Positions 36,246-45,490 of a stretch of DNA of 64,000 bases are shown here, in pieces. Source of the DNA: Candidatus Thiothrix putei (GTDB taxonomy: Bacteria > Pseudomonadota > Gammaproteobacteria > Thiotrichales > Thiotrichaceae); the NCBI GenBank assembly GCA_029972225.1, contig CP124756.1:2400001-2464000 (forward strand). The letters run 5' to 3'. The notes under the pieces are model-generated. The model did no database searches and was not told the origin of the DNA. It saw nothing but the letters and a program-made list of their open reading frames with translations. Position numbers and translations under genes: made by a program. Each line of letters starts with the position of its first letter. Positions within the stretch are counted from its first letter, which is position 1.

Positions 36246-36818
36246 ATGAAACAACTATTGGCATTTACATTTGTATTGCTATTTTTTAGTGCTTGTTCTT
36301 CTATGGAAACAAACATTAAAAACAGTAGTGATATAAAATTAAAGAAATATGCACCATATACTATTCAAGTTCGCACACCATCAAGCGACCTCTCACCTCT
36401 AATATATGAGTTTGCAGTCCAAGAATTTAGCAAATCTTTAGATATTGCTGAAAAAGAAAAAGGTAAAGGAACAATAGAAGTTACTTTTTCTAGCCAAGGA
36501 GAGAGTGCCTTCATAGGAACATCTTCAACTAATGCGCAAGCTTATAGTTCTGGTTGGTATACAGGTAACACATCTTATAACTCAAGTCGTATAACTGGAC
36601 AAGCGAATACTATCACTTCAGGTGGGTCATTCACTTGGCAAAATAGTACATTATTTGTCGTAGTTAGAGATAGTGAAGGTCATCGTTTATATTCTGCTGA
36701 TTATAAATATAAAGGTGGTTGGGAGTTATCTGGCTTCGTAGTTAATACGCCTGAAGAGGCGGCTCGACTTTGTATTGAGAGAGTTCATGAACAAATGATC
36801 AAAGAAGATATACTCTAA
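36246..36818 (+). CDS. Cassette gene: lipoprotein of unknown function, 190 aa
   Basis: A lipoprotein signal peptide, MKQLLAFTFVLLFFSACSS, has a lipobox with Cys17. The mature part has alternating beta-type segments (YTIQVRTPSSDLSPLIYEFAVQEFSK, GTIEVTFSSQGES, NSTLFVVVRDSEGHRLYSADYKYKGGW) and a helical end, in the manner of small DUF4136-like outer-membrane lipoproteins; the match is not certain. TTGGAG precedes the ATG. It shares its cassette with the membrane protein that follows. Confidence 0.65.
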   Translation: MKQLLAFTFVLLFFSACSSMETNIKNSSDIKLKKYAPYTIQVRTPSSDLSPLIYEFAVQEFSKSLDIAEKEKGKGTIEVTFSSQGESAFIGTSSTNAQAYSSGWYTGNTSYNSSRITGQANTITSGGSFTWQNSTLFVVVRDSEGHRLYSADYKYKGGWELSGFVVNTPEEAARLCIERVHEQMIKEDIL

Positions 36819-36836
36819 ACTATTAGTTATACAATA

Positions 36837-37469
36837 ATGAAATCACAACTAGAAAATTTATATAGACGATCTGGGATTACTAAAGAAAGTTGTTTTCAAG
36901 CTGGAAGACGACTTGATTTACATAACACATTATCACTTTGGTCATTAACAACTCTTGCTTTCAGCTTAATAGTTGTATCATTGATTACCCAAATATATGG
37001 TGCAAATAAATTCGTAGAGGAATATTCACGATTCCTTAATATTTCCATGACTGTTTTATCTATATTGGCATTAATAATCTCAGTAGTGGTTCAGAAAAGT
37101 GATTTTTCATTAAAAGCAGATAAATTTCGTCGACAAGCGATGGATATTAATGAATTAAGAATATCTTTCAAACATTTAATCGACAATAATGATCAAACAA
37201 CTGATGACTTAAGAAAATTATATGAAGATAAAAGCAAAAATTACTCTGAAATACTAGAAAGAAATTTAATTCATGATCAAATTGATTACAATGTATCCAA
37301 TACTCAAGGCATTGAGCACACATATTATTATATAAAGATGATTATTACAGAATTTTTAGGTTACTGGATTATCATTGCCCTAGCGCTATTTGTACTTTCA
37401 TGGGCTAGTATAAATACATACTTTGTATCTATCGAAACACAAAATCAAAACACCATTAGCAGTTTATGA
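36837..37469 (+). CDS. Cassette gene: SLATT-like two-helix membrane protein
   Basis: 210 aa. Two membrane helices early (LWSLTTLAFSLIVVSLITQIYG and FLNISMTVLSILALIISVVV), then a cytoplasmic helical region (KADKFRRQAMDINELRISFKHLI ... DLRKLYEDKSKNYSEILERNLIHDQIDY), then a C-terminal hydrophobic helix. The YxEIL...H...DY signature after a 2-TM unit is typical of SLATT domains, predicted membrane effectors of nucleotide-signal defence systems. It lies 18 bp after the lipoprotein gene with no attC between, so the two form a two-gene cassette. Confidence 0.6.
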   Translation: MKSQLENLYRRSGITKESCFQAGRRLDLHNTLSLWSLTTLAFSLIVVSLITQIYGANKFVEEYSRFLNISMTVLSILALIISVVVQKSDFSLKADKFRRQAMDINELRISFKHLIDNNDQTTDDLRKLYEDKSKNYSEILERNLIHDQIDYNVSNTQGIEHTYYYIKMIITEFLGYWIIIALALFVLSWASINTYFVSIETQNQNTISSL

Positions 37470-37503
37470 TTTTTATATAAGAACACAACCTAAATCAATT
37501 AAT

Positions 37504-37594
37504 TGCTAACGAGTGTTTCGACGACGGACGCGGTGACAGCCCGCGATTCTTAACAGCTTACTCCCCGCCGCGCCCGTCACACGAGACGTTAGAT
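37504..37594 (+). other. attC site 3 (standard type)
   Basis: TGCTAAC ... GTTAGAT, 91 bp, with the GACGGACGCGG/CCGCGCCCGTC arms. Confidence 0.93.
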
Positions 37595-37649
37595 CACCAA
37601 AACCAAAAAAACCTATACGTTTTCAACAGCATAGAAGGATTATTCAAAA

Positions 37650-37679
37650 ATAACAACAATTTGAGTGATGTGATATACT
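37650..37679 (+). promoter_or_regulatory. Extended -10 promoter inside the toxin cassette
   Basis: TGATATACT (37671-37679) is an extended -10 box 36 bp before the PIN gene. A consensus -35 is lacking. The same sequence is in all three cassette copies (also near 38525 and 52792), so the toxin-antitoxin genes need not rely on an external promoter. Confidence 0.45.
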
Positions 37680-37715
37680 CAGAGGCTAATTTTTTTAATA
37701 GAGAACAGCTTAAAA

Positions 37716-38150
37716 ATGAAGCTATATCTTGATAATTGCATGTTTAATCGACCATTTGATGATCAATCAAATCTCAAAGTATTATTAGAATCTGAAGCAA
37801 AATTAAAAATACAAGAAGATATTCGCTCAGGCATATACGATCTTATTTGGTCTTATATCTTGGATTACGAAAACAATAAGAATCCATTTAAAGAAAGAAA
37901 AGAACAAATTGGCAAATGGAGACTATATGCTCAAGCTGATATAGAAGAAGATGAAACTGTAATTAACCTTGCACAATCAATAAATCAGCTTGGCTTAAAA
38001 AAGTTTGATTCTTTACATATAGCTTGCGCTATCAAAGCAAATGCAAATTACTTTTTAACCACAGATATTGGCATAATTAAAAAAGCCAATCTTGTTCAAG
38101 CCATTAAGATAAAAGACCCAATTGATTTTATCAGGGAAGTGCTGGCATGA
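37716..38150 (+). CDS. Cassette gene: PIN-domain toxin, copy 1
   Basis: 144 aa. The PIN-domain acidic residues are placed as LDNCMFNRPF (Asp6), the ESEAK/LDYEN region, KKFDSLHIACAI (Asp ~97) and TTDIGIIKKA (Asp ~116). These bind metal in VapC-type ribonucleases that cut tRNA, rRNA or mRNA. Followed by a 67-aa gene with an ATGA overlap, giving toxin-first order. Copies 2 and 3 are at 38568 and 52830. Confidence 0.78.
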   Translation: MKLYLDNCMFNRPFDDQSNLKVLLESEAKLKIQEDIRSGIYDLIWSYILDYENNKNPFKERKEQIGKWRLYAQADIEEDETVINLAQSINQLGLKKFDSLHIACAIKANANYFLTTDIGIIKKANLVQAIKIKDPIDFIREVLA

Positions 38151-38350
38151 TTACTGATACAGAGATAAGAGTAAAAGGGGTTCAAGTTCTTGCTCAATAT
38201 TTAGGTGATATTGAGATGGAGAGATTTATAGCCCTTATTCAAAGAGAGCCTTTTGATTACACTAAATGGCGACAAAACATAGACGATGATGAGAGTATCG
38301 AGAGCATTAGCAAAAAGGCAATGCAATTAAGAGCTAATAAGATTAATTAA
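38147..38350 (+). CDS. Cassette gene: small partner of the PIN toxin (putative antitoxin), copy 1
   Basis: 67 aa: MITDTEIRVKGVQVLAQYLG, DIEMERFIALIQREPFDYTKWRQNI, then an acidic and a basic end. Overlaps the toxin stop by 4 nt, so synthesis is coupled. No known antitoxin DNA-binding fold is obvious; the role is inferred from pairing and size. Confidence 0.68.
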   Translation: MITDTEIRVKGVQVLAQYLGDIEMERFIALIQREPFDYTKWRQNIDDDESIESISKKAMQLRANKIN

Positions 38351-38354
38351 AATC

Positions 38355-38446
38355 ATCTAACGAGTACATCGACGACGGACGCGGTGACAGCCCGCGTCTA
38401 TCGCCCATTCTACTCCCCGCCGCGCCCGTCACACATGACGTTAGAT
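38355..38446 (+). other. attC site 4 (standard type)
   Basis: ATCTAAC ... GTTAGAT, 92 bp, between two near-identical toxin cassettes. Confidence 0.93.
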
Positions 38447-38567
38447 CACCAAAACCAAAAAAACCTATACGTTTTCAACAACATAGAAGGATTATTCAAA
38501 AATAACAACAACTTGAGTGATGTGATATACTCAGAGGCTAATTTTTTTAATAGAGAACAGCTTAAAA

Positions 38568-39002
38568 ATGAAGCTATATCTTGATAATTGCATGTTTAAT
38601 CGACCATTTGATGATCAATCAAATCTCAAAGTATTATTAGAATCTGAAGCAAAATTAAAAATACAAGAAGATATTCGCTCAGGCATATACGATCTTATTT
38701 GGTCTTATATCTTGGATTACGAAAACAATAAGAATCCATTTAAAGAAAGAAAAGAACAAATTGGCAAATGGAGACTATATGCTCAAGCTGATATAGAAGA
38801 AGATGAAACTGTAATTAACCTTGCACAATCAATGAATCAGCTTGGCTTAAAAAAGTTTGATTCTTTACATATAGCTTGCGCTATCAAAGCAAATGCAAAT
38901 TACTTTTTAACCACAGATATTGGCATAATTAAAAAAGCCAATCTTGTTCAAGCCATTAAGATAAAAGACCCAATTGATTTTATCAGGGAGGTGCTGGCAT
39001 GA
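38568..39002 (+). CDS. Cassette gene: PIN-domain toxin, copy 2
   Basis: Identical to copy 1 except QSMNQL in place of QSINQL. The leader differs at two positions (CAACATAG, CAACAACTTG). Confidence 0.78.
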   Translation: MKLYLDNCMFNRPFDDQSNLKVLLESEAKLKIQEDIRSGIYDLIWSYILDYENNKNPFKERKEQIGKWRLYAQADIEEDETVINLAQSMNQLGLKKFDSLHIACAIKANANYFLTTDIGIIKKANLVQAIKIKDPIDFIREVLA

Positions 39003-39202
39003 TTACTGATACAGAGATAAGAGTAAAAGGGGTTCAAGTTCTTGCTCAATATTTAGGTGATATTGAGATGGAGAGATTTATAGCCCTTATTCAAAGAGAG
39101 CCTTTTGATTACACTAAATGGCGACAAAACATAGACGATGATGAGAGTATCGAGAGCATTAGCAAAAAGGCAATGCAATTAAGAGCTAATAAGATTAATT
39201 AA
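38999..39202 (+). CDS. Cassette gene: putative antitoxin partner, copy 2
   Basis: Translation identical to copy 1. The IS4-like element is inserted directly at its stop codon: TAATTAA is duplicated, so the reading frame ends normally and the protein is unaffected. Confidence 0.68.
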   Translation: MITDTEIRVKGVQVLAQYLGDIEMERFIALIQREPFDYTKWRQNIDDDESIESISKKAMQLRANKIN

Positions 39203-39792
39203 CTGATGTTACGCAGTCCCACTTCTCCTCGACTATATTTCAGGTATGAACCAAACACGTCTTGACCTCTACACCGACTACCTGACCGTGACCTTTGGCT
39301 ACGCCACAGCGACGGGCTTATCGCAACTATTGGATGGCGAGATCAGCCACGATGCGATCAGCCGCTTTCTCTCCGAACGGGAATACACCTCGAAAGACTT
39401 GTGGAAACAAGTAAAAAAGACCGTGAGGGAGGTCGAAGCAGCGGATGGCATCCTGATTTTCGACGATACGGTGCAAGAAAAGCCCTACATGGATGAAAAC
39501 GACCTGATTTGTTGGCATTACGACCACTGCAAAGGTCGCAATATCAAGGGAATCAATCTGTTGAACTGTCTATATCATAGCAATGGCGCATCCATTCCCG
39601 TTGCATTTGAACTGATACGGAAACCGTTCCGTTTCTGCGACATCAAGACACGCCAAGAAAAACGGTGCAGCGATGTTACCAAAAATGAGCAAATGCGCTC
39701 CATGATTGTAAGCGACCATTTCAGCACGTCTAGCCCTCGCGATTTCCACGTCCTAAACTGGTTTCCAACCTGAACAACCGAAGGAAACCTCA

Positions 39793-40083
39793 ATGAAACG
39801 CCCTCACCGCCGTGCCAGCGAATGGCAAACCCTCATCAGCCAATGGCAAGCCAGCGGCTTATCCGCCCCGGCATTTTGTGAACAGCACAGTATCGGTTAC
39901 GCCAGTTTTTGCCAATGGCGGCAGCGTCTACGCTCCGCAGATGGCGTGGAGGAACCAGCCGTTCCCGCCAATACCTTCATCGACTTGGGAGCATTATCGG
40001 CGGGTCATGCCGCGCTGGGGCAAGGCTGGCACATTGTGCTGAGTTTGGGGAATGGTGTTGAACTACGCCTGAGCCAACGCTGA
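39793..40083 (+). CDS. tnpA: IS66 TnpA accessory protein (copy F)
   Basis: 96 aa, intact, same translation as the other copies. Confidence 0.9.
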   Translation: MKRPHRRASEWQTLISQWQASGLSAPAFCEQHSIGYASFCQWRQRLRSADGVEEPAVPANTFIDLGALSAGHAALGQGWHIVLSLGNGVELRLSQR

Positions 40084-40457
40084 TGTTTGCCCCCGCAGCC
40101 ACCGCCCGCATCTGGCTATGCACCCAAGCCACCGACATGCGCAAAAGCTTTACGGGGCTGACCGCTTTGGTGAAAAACCAGTTAGGGCAAAATCCCCTGA
40201 GTGGGCATTATTTCGTGTTTGTGAACCTGCGTAAAACCCAGATGAAGATCCTCTATTTTGAACCCAGCGGCTATTGCTTATGGAGCCAACGCCTGGAGCA
40301 GGGGCAATACCGGGTGCAGCCGACAACCAGCGGGCAGCGCGAACTGACCCGGACGGATTTGCAGTTGATTTTGGCGGGCATTGAGGTGCAAAAATCCAGA
40401 CAATTCAAGCGTTATCAGTATCCTGTGCAGCCACATTCTGGTACAATAAGCCCATGA
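40083..40457 (+). CDS. tnpB: IS66 TnpB accessory protein (copy F)
   Basis: 124 aa, intact, ends SGTISP as in the 2374-bp class. Confidence 0.92.
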   Translation: MFAPAATARIWLCTQATDMRKSFTGLTALVKNQLGQNPLSGHYFVFVNLRKTQMKILYFEPSGYCLWSQRLEQGQYRVQPTTSGQRELTRTDLQLILAGIEVQKSRQFKRYQYPVQPHSGTISP

Positions 40458-40561
40458 TTTTAAAGCTATCCACCCCGTCTGACACCAGCGTTCCCATGCC
40501 GCCGATTGTGGCGGAAATGCTGGCGTTGCGTGAGGAAAATGCTGCCCTGAAACAGGATATA

Positions 40562-41689
40562 TACTTCAACCGCCCATAATTGCAGATTCCTCAAAGGTCT
40601 GAAAGTTGAGAGTCAGCAAGGAGTCCAAGGCTTTTTTATGCGTAGTGTGGGTTTGTGCCAAACAGGCATCAATGGCCTGCGCAAACGCGGTAAAGTTTTC
40701 ATGGTAACGTGAATACAGGCATTCCTTCTTCACAAACTTCCAGAGGCGCTCAATCAGGTTCAGGTTGGGGGAATAAGCGGGTAGGAACAACAGTTCGATC
40801 CCGAGTGTTTGGGCGAATGTTTGTACCAGGCTACAGCGCTGGTAACGGGCATTGTCCATCACCAAGGTCACCGGGACATCCAGGGCCAATGCCTTGATTT
40901 GCCGAAGCAACTGACAAACACTTTGGGAGTTGATGTAACTGTCATTGGTCACGGTGACCAGTTCATGGGTGACTGCATTCAACGCACCGAGGACATTGTA
41001 GCGCTGGCGTCCGGCAGGGGCGCGGATGAACAGCCGGGTGAAACACCACAGGAACCCCAGAAACGGGGCCAGGACAAAATGGGCGGCGTCGACAAAGAAA
41101 ACGGCGCGTTTTCCGGCCTTGGCCTCCTCAAGACGCGGCTCCAGCTCTTTTTTTAAAAGTCTCCTGGGCAGCAGGGTCGGCTTTCGCCGGTATCATCCCC
41201 ACCTTCCTGACGGACAAACCCAAGTCATGCAGGAATAGCCGCACGGCTTCCCGCTTGAGTTCAAGGCCGGTTAAGCGCTGTATATCAGCGATCGCCTGAC
41301 TGATCCGGGTCGGTGGATGCTTCTCAAAATGTTTCTTCAGGGGCTCACGGAAAGGTTCCAACCGGCGGGTTGGGCGACGGAAATCCAGTTGTTCCAAGGC
41401 AGCGATCCCACCTTGTTGGTAACGTTTCAAATAACGGGTGACCGTCGTTGAACTCACCTGTGCCAGCCGTTCAATGTCCCCATGCGCCATTCCCTGGCTT
41501 TTTAGCCACAACACTTCCATCCGTTGGCGGACGCGAGGGTGGGCATGGCGGTAACGCCCCTCATTCAAGGCGGTTTGATCGGATTCGCTGAAGTCTATCT
41601 GGATCATGGAAAGGACGACCGGTTGCCAATAACAGCCGTACTTTGCTTGAGGGCTTCTCATTATTCAACAGCTATTCACGGGCAAAGTA
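40562..41689 (-). mobile_element. IS630-family element, copy 1 (1128 bp)
   Basis: Ends TACTTCAACCGCC and TACTTTGCCCGTG (inward), flanked by a TA duplication (40560-40561 and 41690-41691), the hallmark of IS630/Tc1 elements. Innermost of the three nested elements. Confidence 0.93.
40566..41661 (-). CDS. IS630 transposase, two frames joined by slippage (copy 1)
   Basis: The first frame (41128-41661, 177 aa) has the helix-turn-helix domains (MAHGDIERLAQVSSTTVTRYLKRYQQGG) and ends after KKRAGAAS. The second frame (40566 to about 41150) continues KELEPRLEEAKAGKRAVFF and holds the DDE triad: FVDAAHF, VMDNARYQ and LIERLWKF. The overlap contains CTTTTAAAAAAAGAG on the coding strand, a typical slippery A-tract, so the full transposase is expected by programmed frameshift. 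Both copies have the same arrangement, which argues against a random mutation. Confidence 0.85.
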
Positions 41690-43833
41690 TAGCTGAATTG
41701 AAACGCCAATTGGCGTGGTTCAGGCAACATGTCTTTGGCAGCAAATCGGAAAAGCGTCCGGTTGAGATACCGGTGGCGCAGTTGCCGTTGTTTGCCCCCG
41801 CAGTCGCCCCAGTTGCCGCACCCGAGGGTGAAAGCATTACCGTCACCTACCAACGCGGCAAAGCCCCCAAGCTGCGCCCCGATGACTGCGTGAATGACAG
41901 CGGGTTACGCTTTACCGCCGATGTCCCGGTCAAGGTGATTCACCTCACCCCGCCGGAACTTCAGGGGGAAGAGGCTGACCAGTATGAGGTGATCGGCACC
42001 CAGGTGACTCATCGGGTGGCGCAACGCCCTGCCAGCTACCTGATCCTGCAATACGAGCGCCCCGTCATCAAACGCAAGGGCAGTGCTTCGGCTTCGCTCA
42101 GCAACCCACCGCTTCCCAGCCCTGCACCCGCCAACGTGCTGGAACGTAGTGTCACCGATGTCAGCTTTTTGGTGGGGATGTTGGTGGACAAGTTCCAGTA
42201 CCACCTGCCGTTGTACCGCCAGCACCAACGCCTGACCCAAGCGGGGATCACCCTCAGCCGCACGACGCTGACCAATGCGGTGAAACGTGCCATCGACCTG
42301 CTCAAACCCATTGCCGAAGCGCAACTCGCCAGTGTACTGCAAAGCAAGCTGCTGGCGATGGACGAAACCCCCATCAAAGCCAGCCCCGCAGGCAACGGCA
42401 AGATGAAGCAAGGCTACTTCTGGCCGCTGTACGGGGATCAGGACGAAATCGTCTTCACCTTCTCCGCCAGCCGTGGGCGGCAACACATTGAAAAGACCCT
42501 TCGCCAACAGTTCAGCGGCACACTGCTCAGCGACGGTTACCGTGCTTATGCCAGTTACGTCAACGCCAATGACAAGATTACCCATGCCCAATGCTGGGTA
42601 CACAGCCGTCGCACCTTCATTGCCGCCGAAACTACTGAACCACAAGCAGTACGCCAAGCCCTTGACACTATCGCGGCACTCTATCAGCACGAAGCCCAGA
42701 TTAACGAGAAAAAACTCGACGGGGAAGCCAAACGTACCTACCGCCTCACCCACAGCAAGCCGTTGGTCGACCAGTTCTTTGAATGGTGCCAAACCCAATT
42801 ACAACGTACCGATTTAGTCCCCTCCAACCCGCTGACCAAAGCCCTTGGTTATGTCATCCGCCGCGAACACGAACTGCGCGTGTTTCTGGAAGATCCCGAC
42901 GTGCCAATGGATACCAACCACATCGAACGCGCCCTGCGGCCCATCCCCATGGGCAGGAAAAACTGGTTGTTCTGCTGGACAGAACTCGGCGCGGAACACG
43001 TGGGCATCATCCAAAGCCTGATCACCACCTGCCGCCTGCATGACATTAACCCGTATGTCTATCTGATGGATGTTCTGTTGCGCGTTAGTGAGCATCCCGC
43101 TTCTCAGGTGCAAGACCTTACGCCAAGATGTTGGAAACAACGGTTTGCGGATAAGCCATTGCGCTCGGATTTGTTTGCGGATATCAACGACGGGCTAGAA
43201 TGACCGTTTACCCATGATTGACACCTGCATTCAAAACCAACTGAAATTTTCATGGGTGTTGAGCGACATTTGGTTCGCCTCCGCCGAAAACATGGAACAC
43301 ATCAAGGAGAAACGGCAAAAGGACTTCATTATGGCATTGAAAAGTAACCGATTAGTCGCATTAAGCGAAAAAGATCGGAAGGAAAACCGTTACACACGGC
43401 TCGACCAATTGGCATGGACAGAACAAAAAGCCATCACGGGCTACTTGAAGGGACTAACATTCCCCGTCAAACTCGCCCGGCAAATCTTTACGAACAAAGA
43501 CGGCAGTAGCGGCATTTTGTATCTGGTTTGTAGCAAATTGGCGGCAGAGTGGGACGAAATCACGACAACCTACCAAAAACGGTGGAAAGTCGAGGTCTTC
43601 CATAAATCGCTCAAATCCAATGCGGCGTTTGCCAAATCCCCTGCACACACCGCTAGAACACAAGCGAATCACCTATTCGCTTCCATCGTCGCCGTATTCA
43701 AAATGGAGTGTTTGACCATCAGCAAGCATTTTAACCACTTTGCCTTGCGTTCAAAGCTCTACGCGAAGGCAATTCGGGTCGCTTTTGATGAGCTACAGGT
43801 GCTTAGGGCTGCGTAACATCAGTAATTAAAATC

Positions 43834-43924
43834 ATCTAACGAGAACATCGACGACGGACGCGGTGACAGCCCGCGTCTATCGCCCATTCTACTCCCCGCC
43901 GCGCCCGTCATGTTGACGTTAGCC
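43834..43924 (+). other. attC site 5 (standard type)
   Basis: ATCTAAC ... GTTAGCC, 91 bp; it belongs to toxin cassette copy 2, now separated by the IS4-like element. Confidence 0.93.
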
Positions 43925-43933
43925 ACATTCAAA

Positions 43934-44326
43934 ATGATTGCTCTCAAACTATCGCTTGATGGAAAAGCACTAATTACCGCCGGAGTGGAAGACTGGTCGT
44001 TAGTCAGGGCTGAGGTCCTGGCAATGCGTAACGAACCAGACTCGAAGGTTCGAGACGGATATATAGAGTTGTCTTCTGGTGGCCTGACGCTTCCTAATGA
44101 GGAAGATATTCGTCACCACTTTCGGTGGCCAAAACTCGATCTCAAAGTTGGCAGCGTCGTCACCATCGAGGTTGTCGAAACAATAACCCCAACGCCACCC
44201 AAAAAGCGTTACCGCTCAGACTCTAAGGTTCAGGAAAGTCCTTTTACTGAGGACGAAATGCGGCAGATGCGTTACCAAGACTACTTAGCTCTCAAAGCAG
44301 AGTTTGAGAGTGGCTCTAATGGCTAA
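43934..44326 (+). CDS. Cassette gene: hypothetical protein, 130 aa
   Basis: Starts MIALKLSLDGKALITAGVEDWSLV at ATG 43934; an upstream ATG at 43910 lies inside the attC and is less likely. No known domain recognised. Less AT-rich than the other cassettes, and followed by a different attC type, so it probably came from another source. The stop codon overlaps the attC, as usual. Confidence 0.6.
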   Translation: MIALKLSLDGKALITAGVEDWSLVRAEVLAMRNEPDSKVRDGYIELSSGGLTLPNEEDIRHHFRWPKLDLKVGSVVTIEVVETITPTPPKKRYRSDSKVQESPFTEDEMRQMRYQDYLALKAEFESGSNG

Positions 44327-44416
44327 CAAACGCTTCGAGCCGACCGCCCAAAAGCTACGCTTTTGGGTTCCCTCCGCGCTGCGCGCTCCGGCGTCGGCTC
44401 AAGCTGCACGTTAGAC
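44321..44416 (+). other. attC site 6 (divergent type, 96 bp)
   Basis: GGCTAAC ... GTTAGAC with long arms CTTCGAGCCGAC/GTCGGCTCAAG and an inner AAAAGC/GCTTTT stem; unlike the array's standard sites and closer in style to other gammaproteobacterial attC sites. Confidence 0.88.
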
Positions 44417-44426
44417 TTAATATCTC

Positions 44427-45032
44427 ATGGACTTAAAAAAAGCTTTCTTAGATAATTGGGGACGTGAAAATGAAGATTTTTACCCAAAAACGACTCCCAA
44501 AAACCATAATTTTCATCAACAAAACATAAAGGATAATTTAGTGAATCAGTCCGATCTTCAAAAAATTCTTGACGACGTTTTCAGCACTTCAGAGATAGAC
44601 TCTAATGCAAAAGCCGCACTTATAAAAACTATAACCTTACGAGTTGGTCAGTATACTGACCTTACCAATTTAAAAGCCAAGCTGGCGGTATTATATGAAT
44701 ATGAGAAAAACTATCTTGAACTAATAAAAACATATAAAGAAGAAATTAAGTTTGCAGGCTCTTTACAAGAAGACTTGAGAAAAGAAAGAGCCAAATTCTT
44801 TTCTGAAACATTAAAAGAGGTTTCAAGTGCATTAGAGTCATCTCAAGTTGACACTAATGTAGCATCTATTTGGCTAAAAGAGTTAGTCGATAGCTATACT
44901 AAAAGTTTAGACTTAAGTAGTGGTTTAATTGAAGAGAATACTCTTGATATGATAGGGAAAATCAGAAGAGAAGCAAAATCTGAAGCAAAACAAGTCAGTA
45001 TTGATAACACTGGAAACTCTCCAACAAGATGA
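44427..45032 (+). CDS. Cassette operon gene 1: helical protein, 201 aa
   Basis: First of three overlapping genes in one cassette. Helical with an acidic coiled-coil middle (NLKAKLAVLYEYEKNYLELIKTYKEEIKFAG, LRKERAKFFSETLKEVSSALESS). No signal peptide or membrane segment, no known domain. The stop overlaps the start of gene 2 (ATGA). The cassette lacks any recognised family. Confidence 0.6.
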   Translation: MDLKKAFLDNWGRENEDFYPKTTPKNHNFHQQNIKDNLVNQSDLQKILDDVFSTSEIDSNAKAALIKTITLRVGQYTDLTNLKAKLAVLYEYEKNYLELIKTYKEEIKFAGSLQEDLRKERAKFFSETLKEVSSALESSQVDTNVASIWLKELVDSYTKSLDLSSGLIEENTLDMIGKIRREAKSEAKQVSIDNTGNSPTR

Positions 45033-45490
45033 GTCGTGATGAGTTAAAAATATTACTAGCAATTTTTAAAAAAGCAAGAGAGAGTCTTGTCGATGATTTT
45101 AAAAGTGAAAATATAGAAATATATGACGCAATGTTTCGTTATGAAGAAAACAAAAAGTTAATGCAAATTTCTATAGATAAGTACTTTATGTCTTGGCTAG
45201 ACTCTCATTTTAACATATTTGATAAATTACCCGATACAATTGTTTCGGATGATTTTATAAAAAAATTCATGGGGCAAATGCTTGCTTTGATTAGTAAGAA
45301 TGAAACATCTATTAAAAACAATGATGTAATTTTTATTGAATTATTAAAAGAAAAAAAGGAGATGCTAGGTGCGCTGCTATCAGTGGCTAATAAAGCAGAT
45401 GCAAACTACAAAAAGTTAATATATATACATCAAAAAGACAATGCTCTATTTAACCGCGAGCTTTTAAGATTGGAAAGAGAAAAAAGATGA
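45029..45490 (+). CDS. Cassette operon gene 2: helical protein, 153 aa
   Basis: MSRDELKILLAIFKKARESLVDDF, followed by a central segment KYFMSWLDSHFNIFDKLPDTIVSDDF and a C-terminal helix ELLKEKKEMLGALLSVANKADANYKKL. Not recognised. ATGA overlaps on both sides couple it to its neighbours. Confidence 0.6.
   Translation: MSRDELKILLAIFKKARESLVDDFKSENIEIYDAMFRYEENKKLMQISIDKYFMSWLDSHFNIFDKLPDTIVSDDFIKKFMGQMLALISKNETSIKNNDVIFIELLKEKKEMLGALLSVANKADANYKKLIYIHQKDNALFNRELLRLEREKR

Larger units (their letters stand above)
40454..43203 (+). pseudogene. tnpC of IS66 copy F, disrupted by IS630
   Basis: The frame from MILKLSTPSD stops at ALKQDI (40561), where IS630 is inserted, and resumes at 41692 with AELKRQLAWFRQHVFG to the normal end. 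All catalytic residues are in the downstream part, but the normal start and N-terminal zipper are cut off. An open frame entering from IS630 sequence (from 41524) could in principle make a chimeric TnpC. Confidence 0.92.
39708..43211 (+). mobile_element. IS66 copy F (2374-bp class) interrupted by IS630 copy 1
   Basis: Ends GTAAGCG (39708) and GTTTAC (43211), perfect 8-bp duplication CCATGATT (39700-39707 and 43212-43219). Net length without IS630 and its TA duplication is 2374 bp. Confidence 0.96.
39246..43816 (+). pseudogene. IS4/IS701-like DDE transposase gene split by IS66 copy F
   Basis: The N-terminal part (39246-39707) runs to KNEQMRSMI and the C-terminal part (43212-43816) resumes at MIDTCIQNQLKFSWVLSDIWFAS; the two overlap in the duplicated CCATGATT. 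Catalytic region: IFDDTVQEKPY (D), VLSDIWFASAENM (D) and KRWKVEVFHKSLKSN (E). The joined protein would be about 350 aa and complete. Confidence 0.9.
39203..43822 (+). mobile_element. IS4/IS701-like element carrying nested IS66 and IS630
   Basis: Terminal inverted repeats CTGATGTTACGCAG (39203-39216) and CTGCGTAACATCAG (43809-43822) are perfect, with a 7-bp duplication TAATTAA (39196-39202 and 43823-43829). Without the IS66 insert the element is about 1.1 kb. It separates toxin cassette copy 2 from its attC. Confidence 0.92.

Noticed and set aside
38384..38584. Open frames beginning inside attC and running into the toxin leader (also 52616-52846)
   Set aside because: They start in the recombination site, the shared part DHQNQKNLYVFN has no start of its own, and they overlap the internal promoter. 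Probably not translated.
41524..43203. A 559-codon frame apparently starting inside IS630 and continuing into tnpC
   Set aside because: The first ~50 residues are antisense IS630 sequence. The real gene is tnpC interrupted by IS630; recorded as a pseudogene with the chimera noted only as a possibility.
43910..43933. Upstream ATG extending the 130-aa cassette gene
   Set aside because: It lies within the attC core and would add eight residues encoded by the recombination site. The internal ATG at 43934 is the more natural start.
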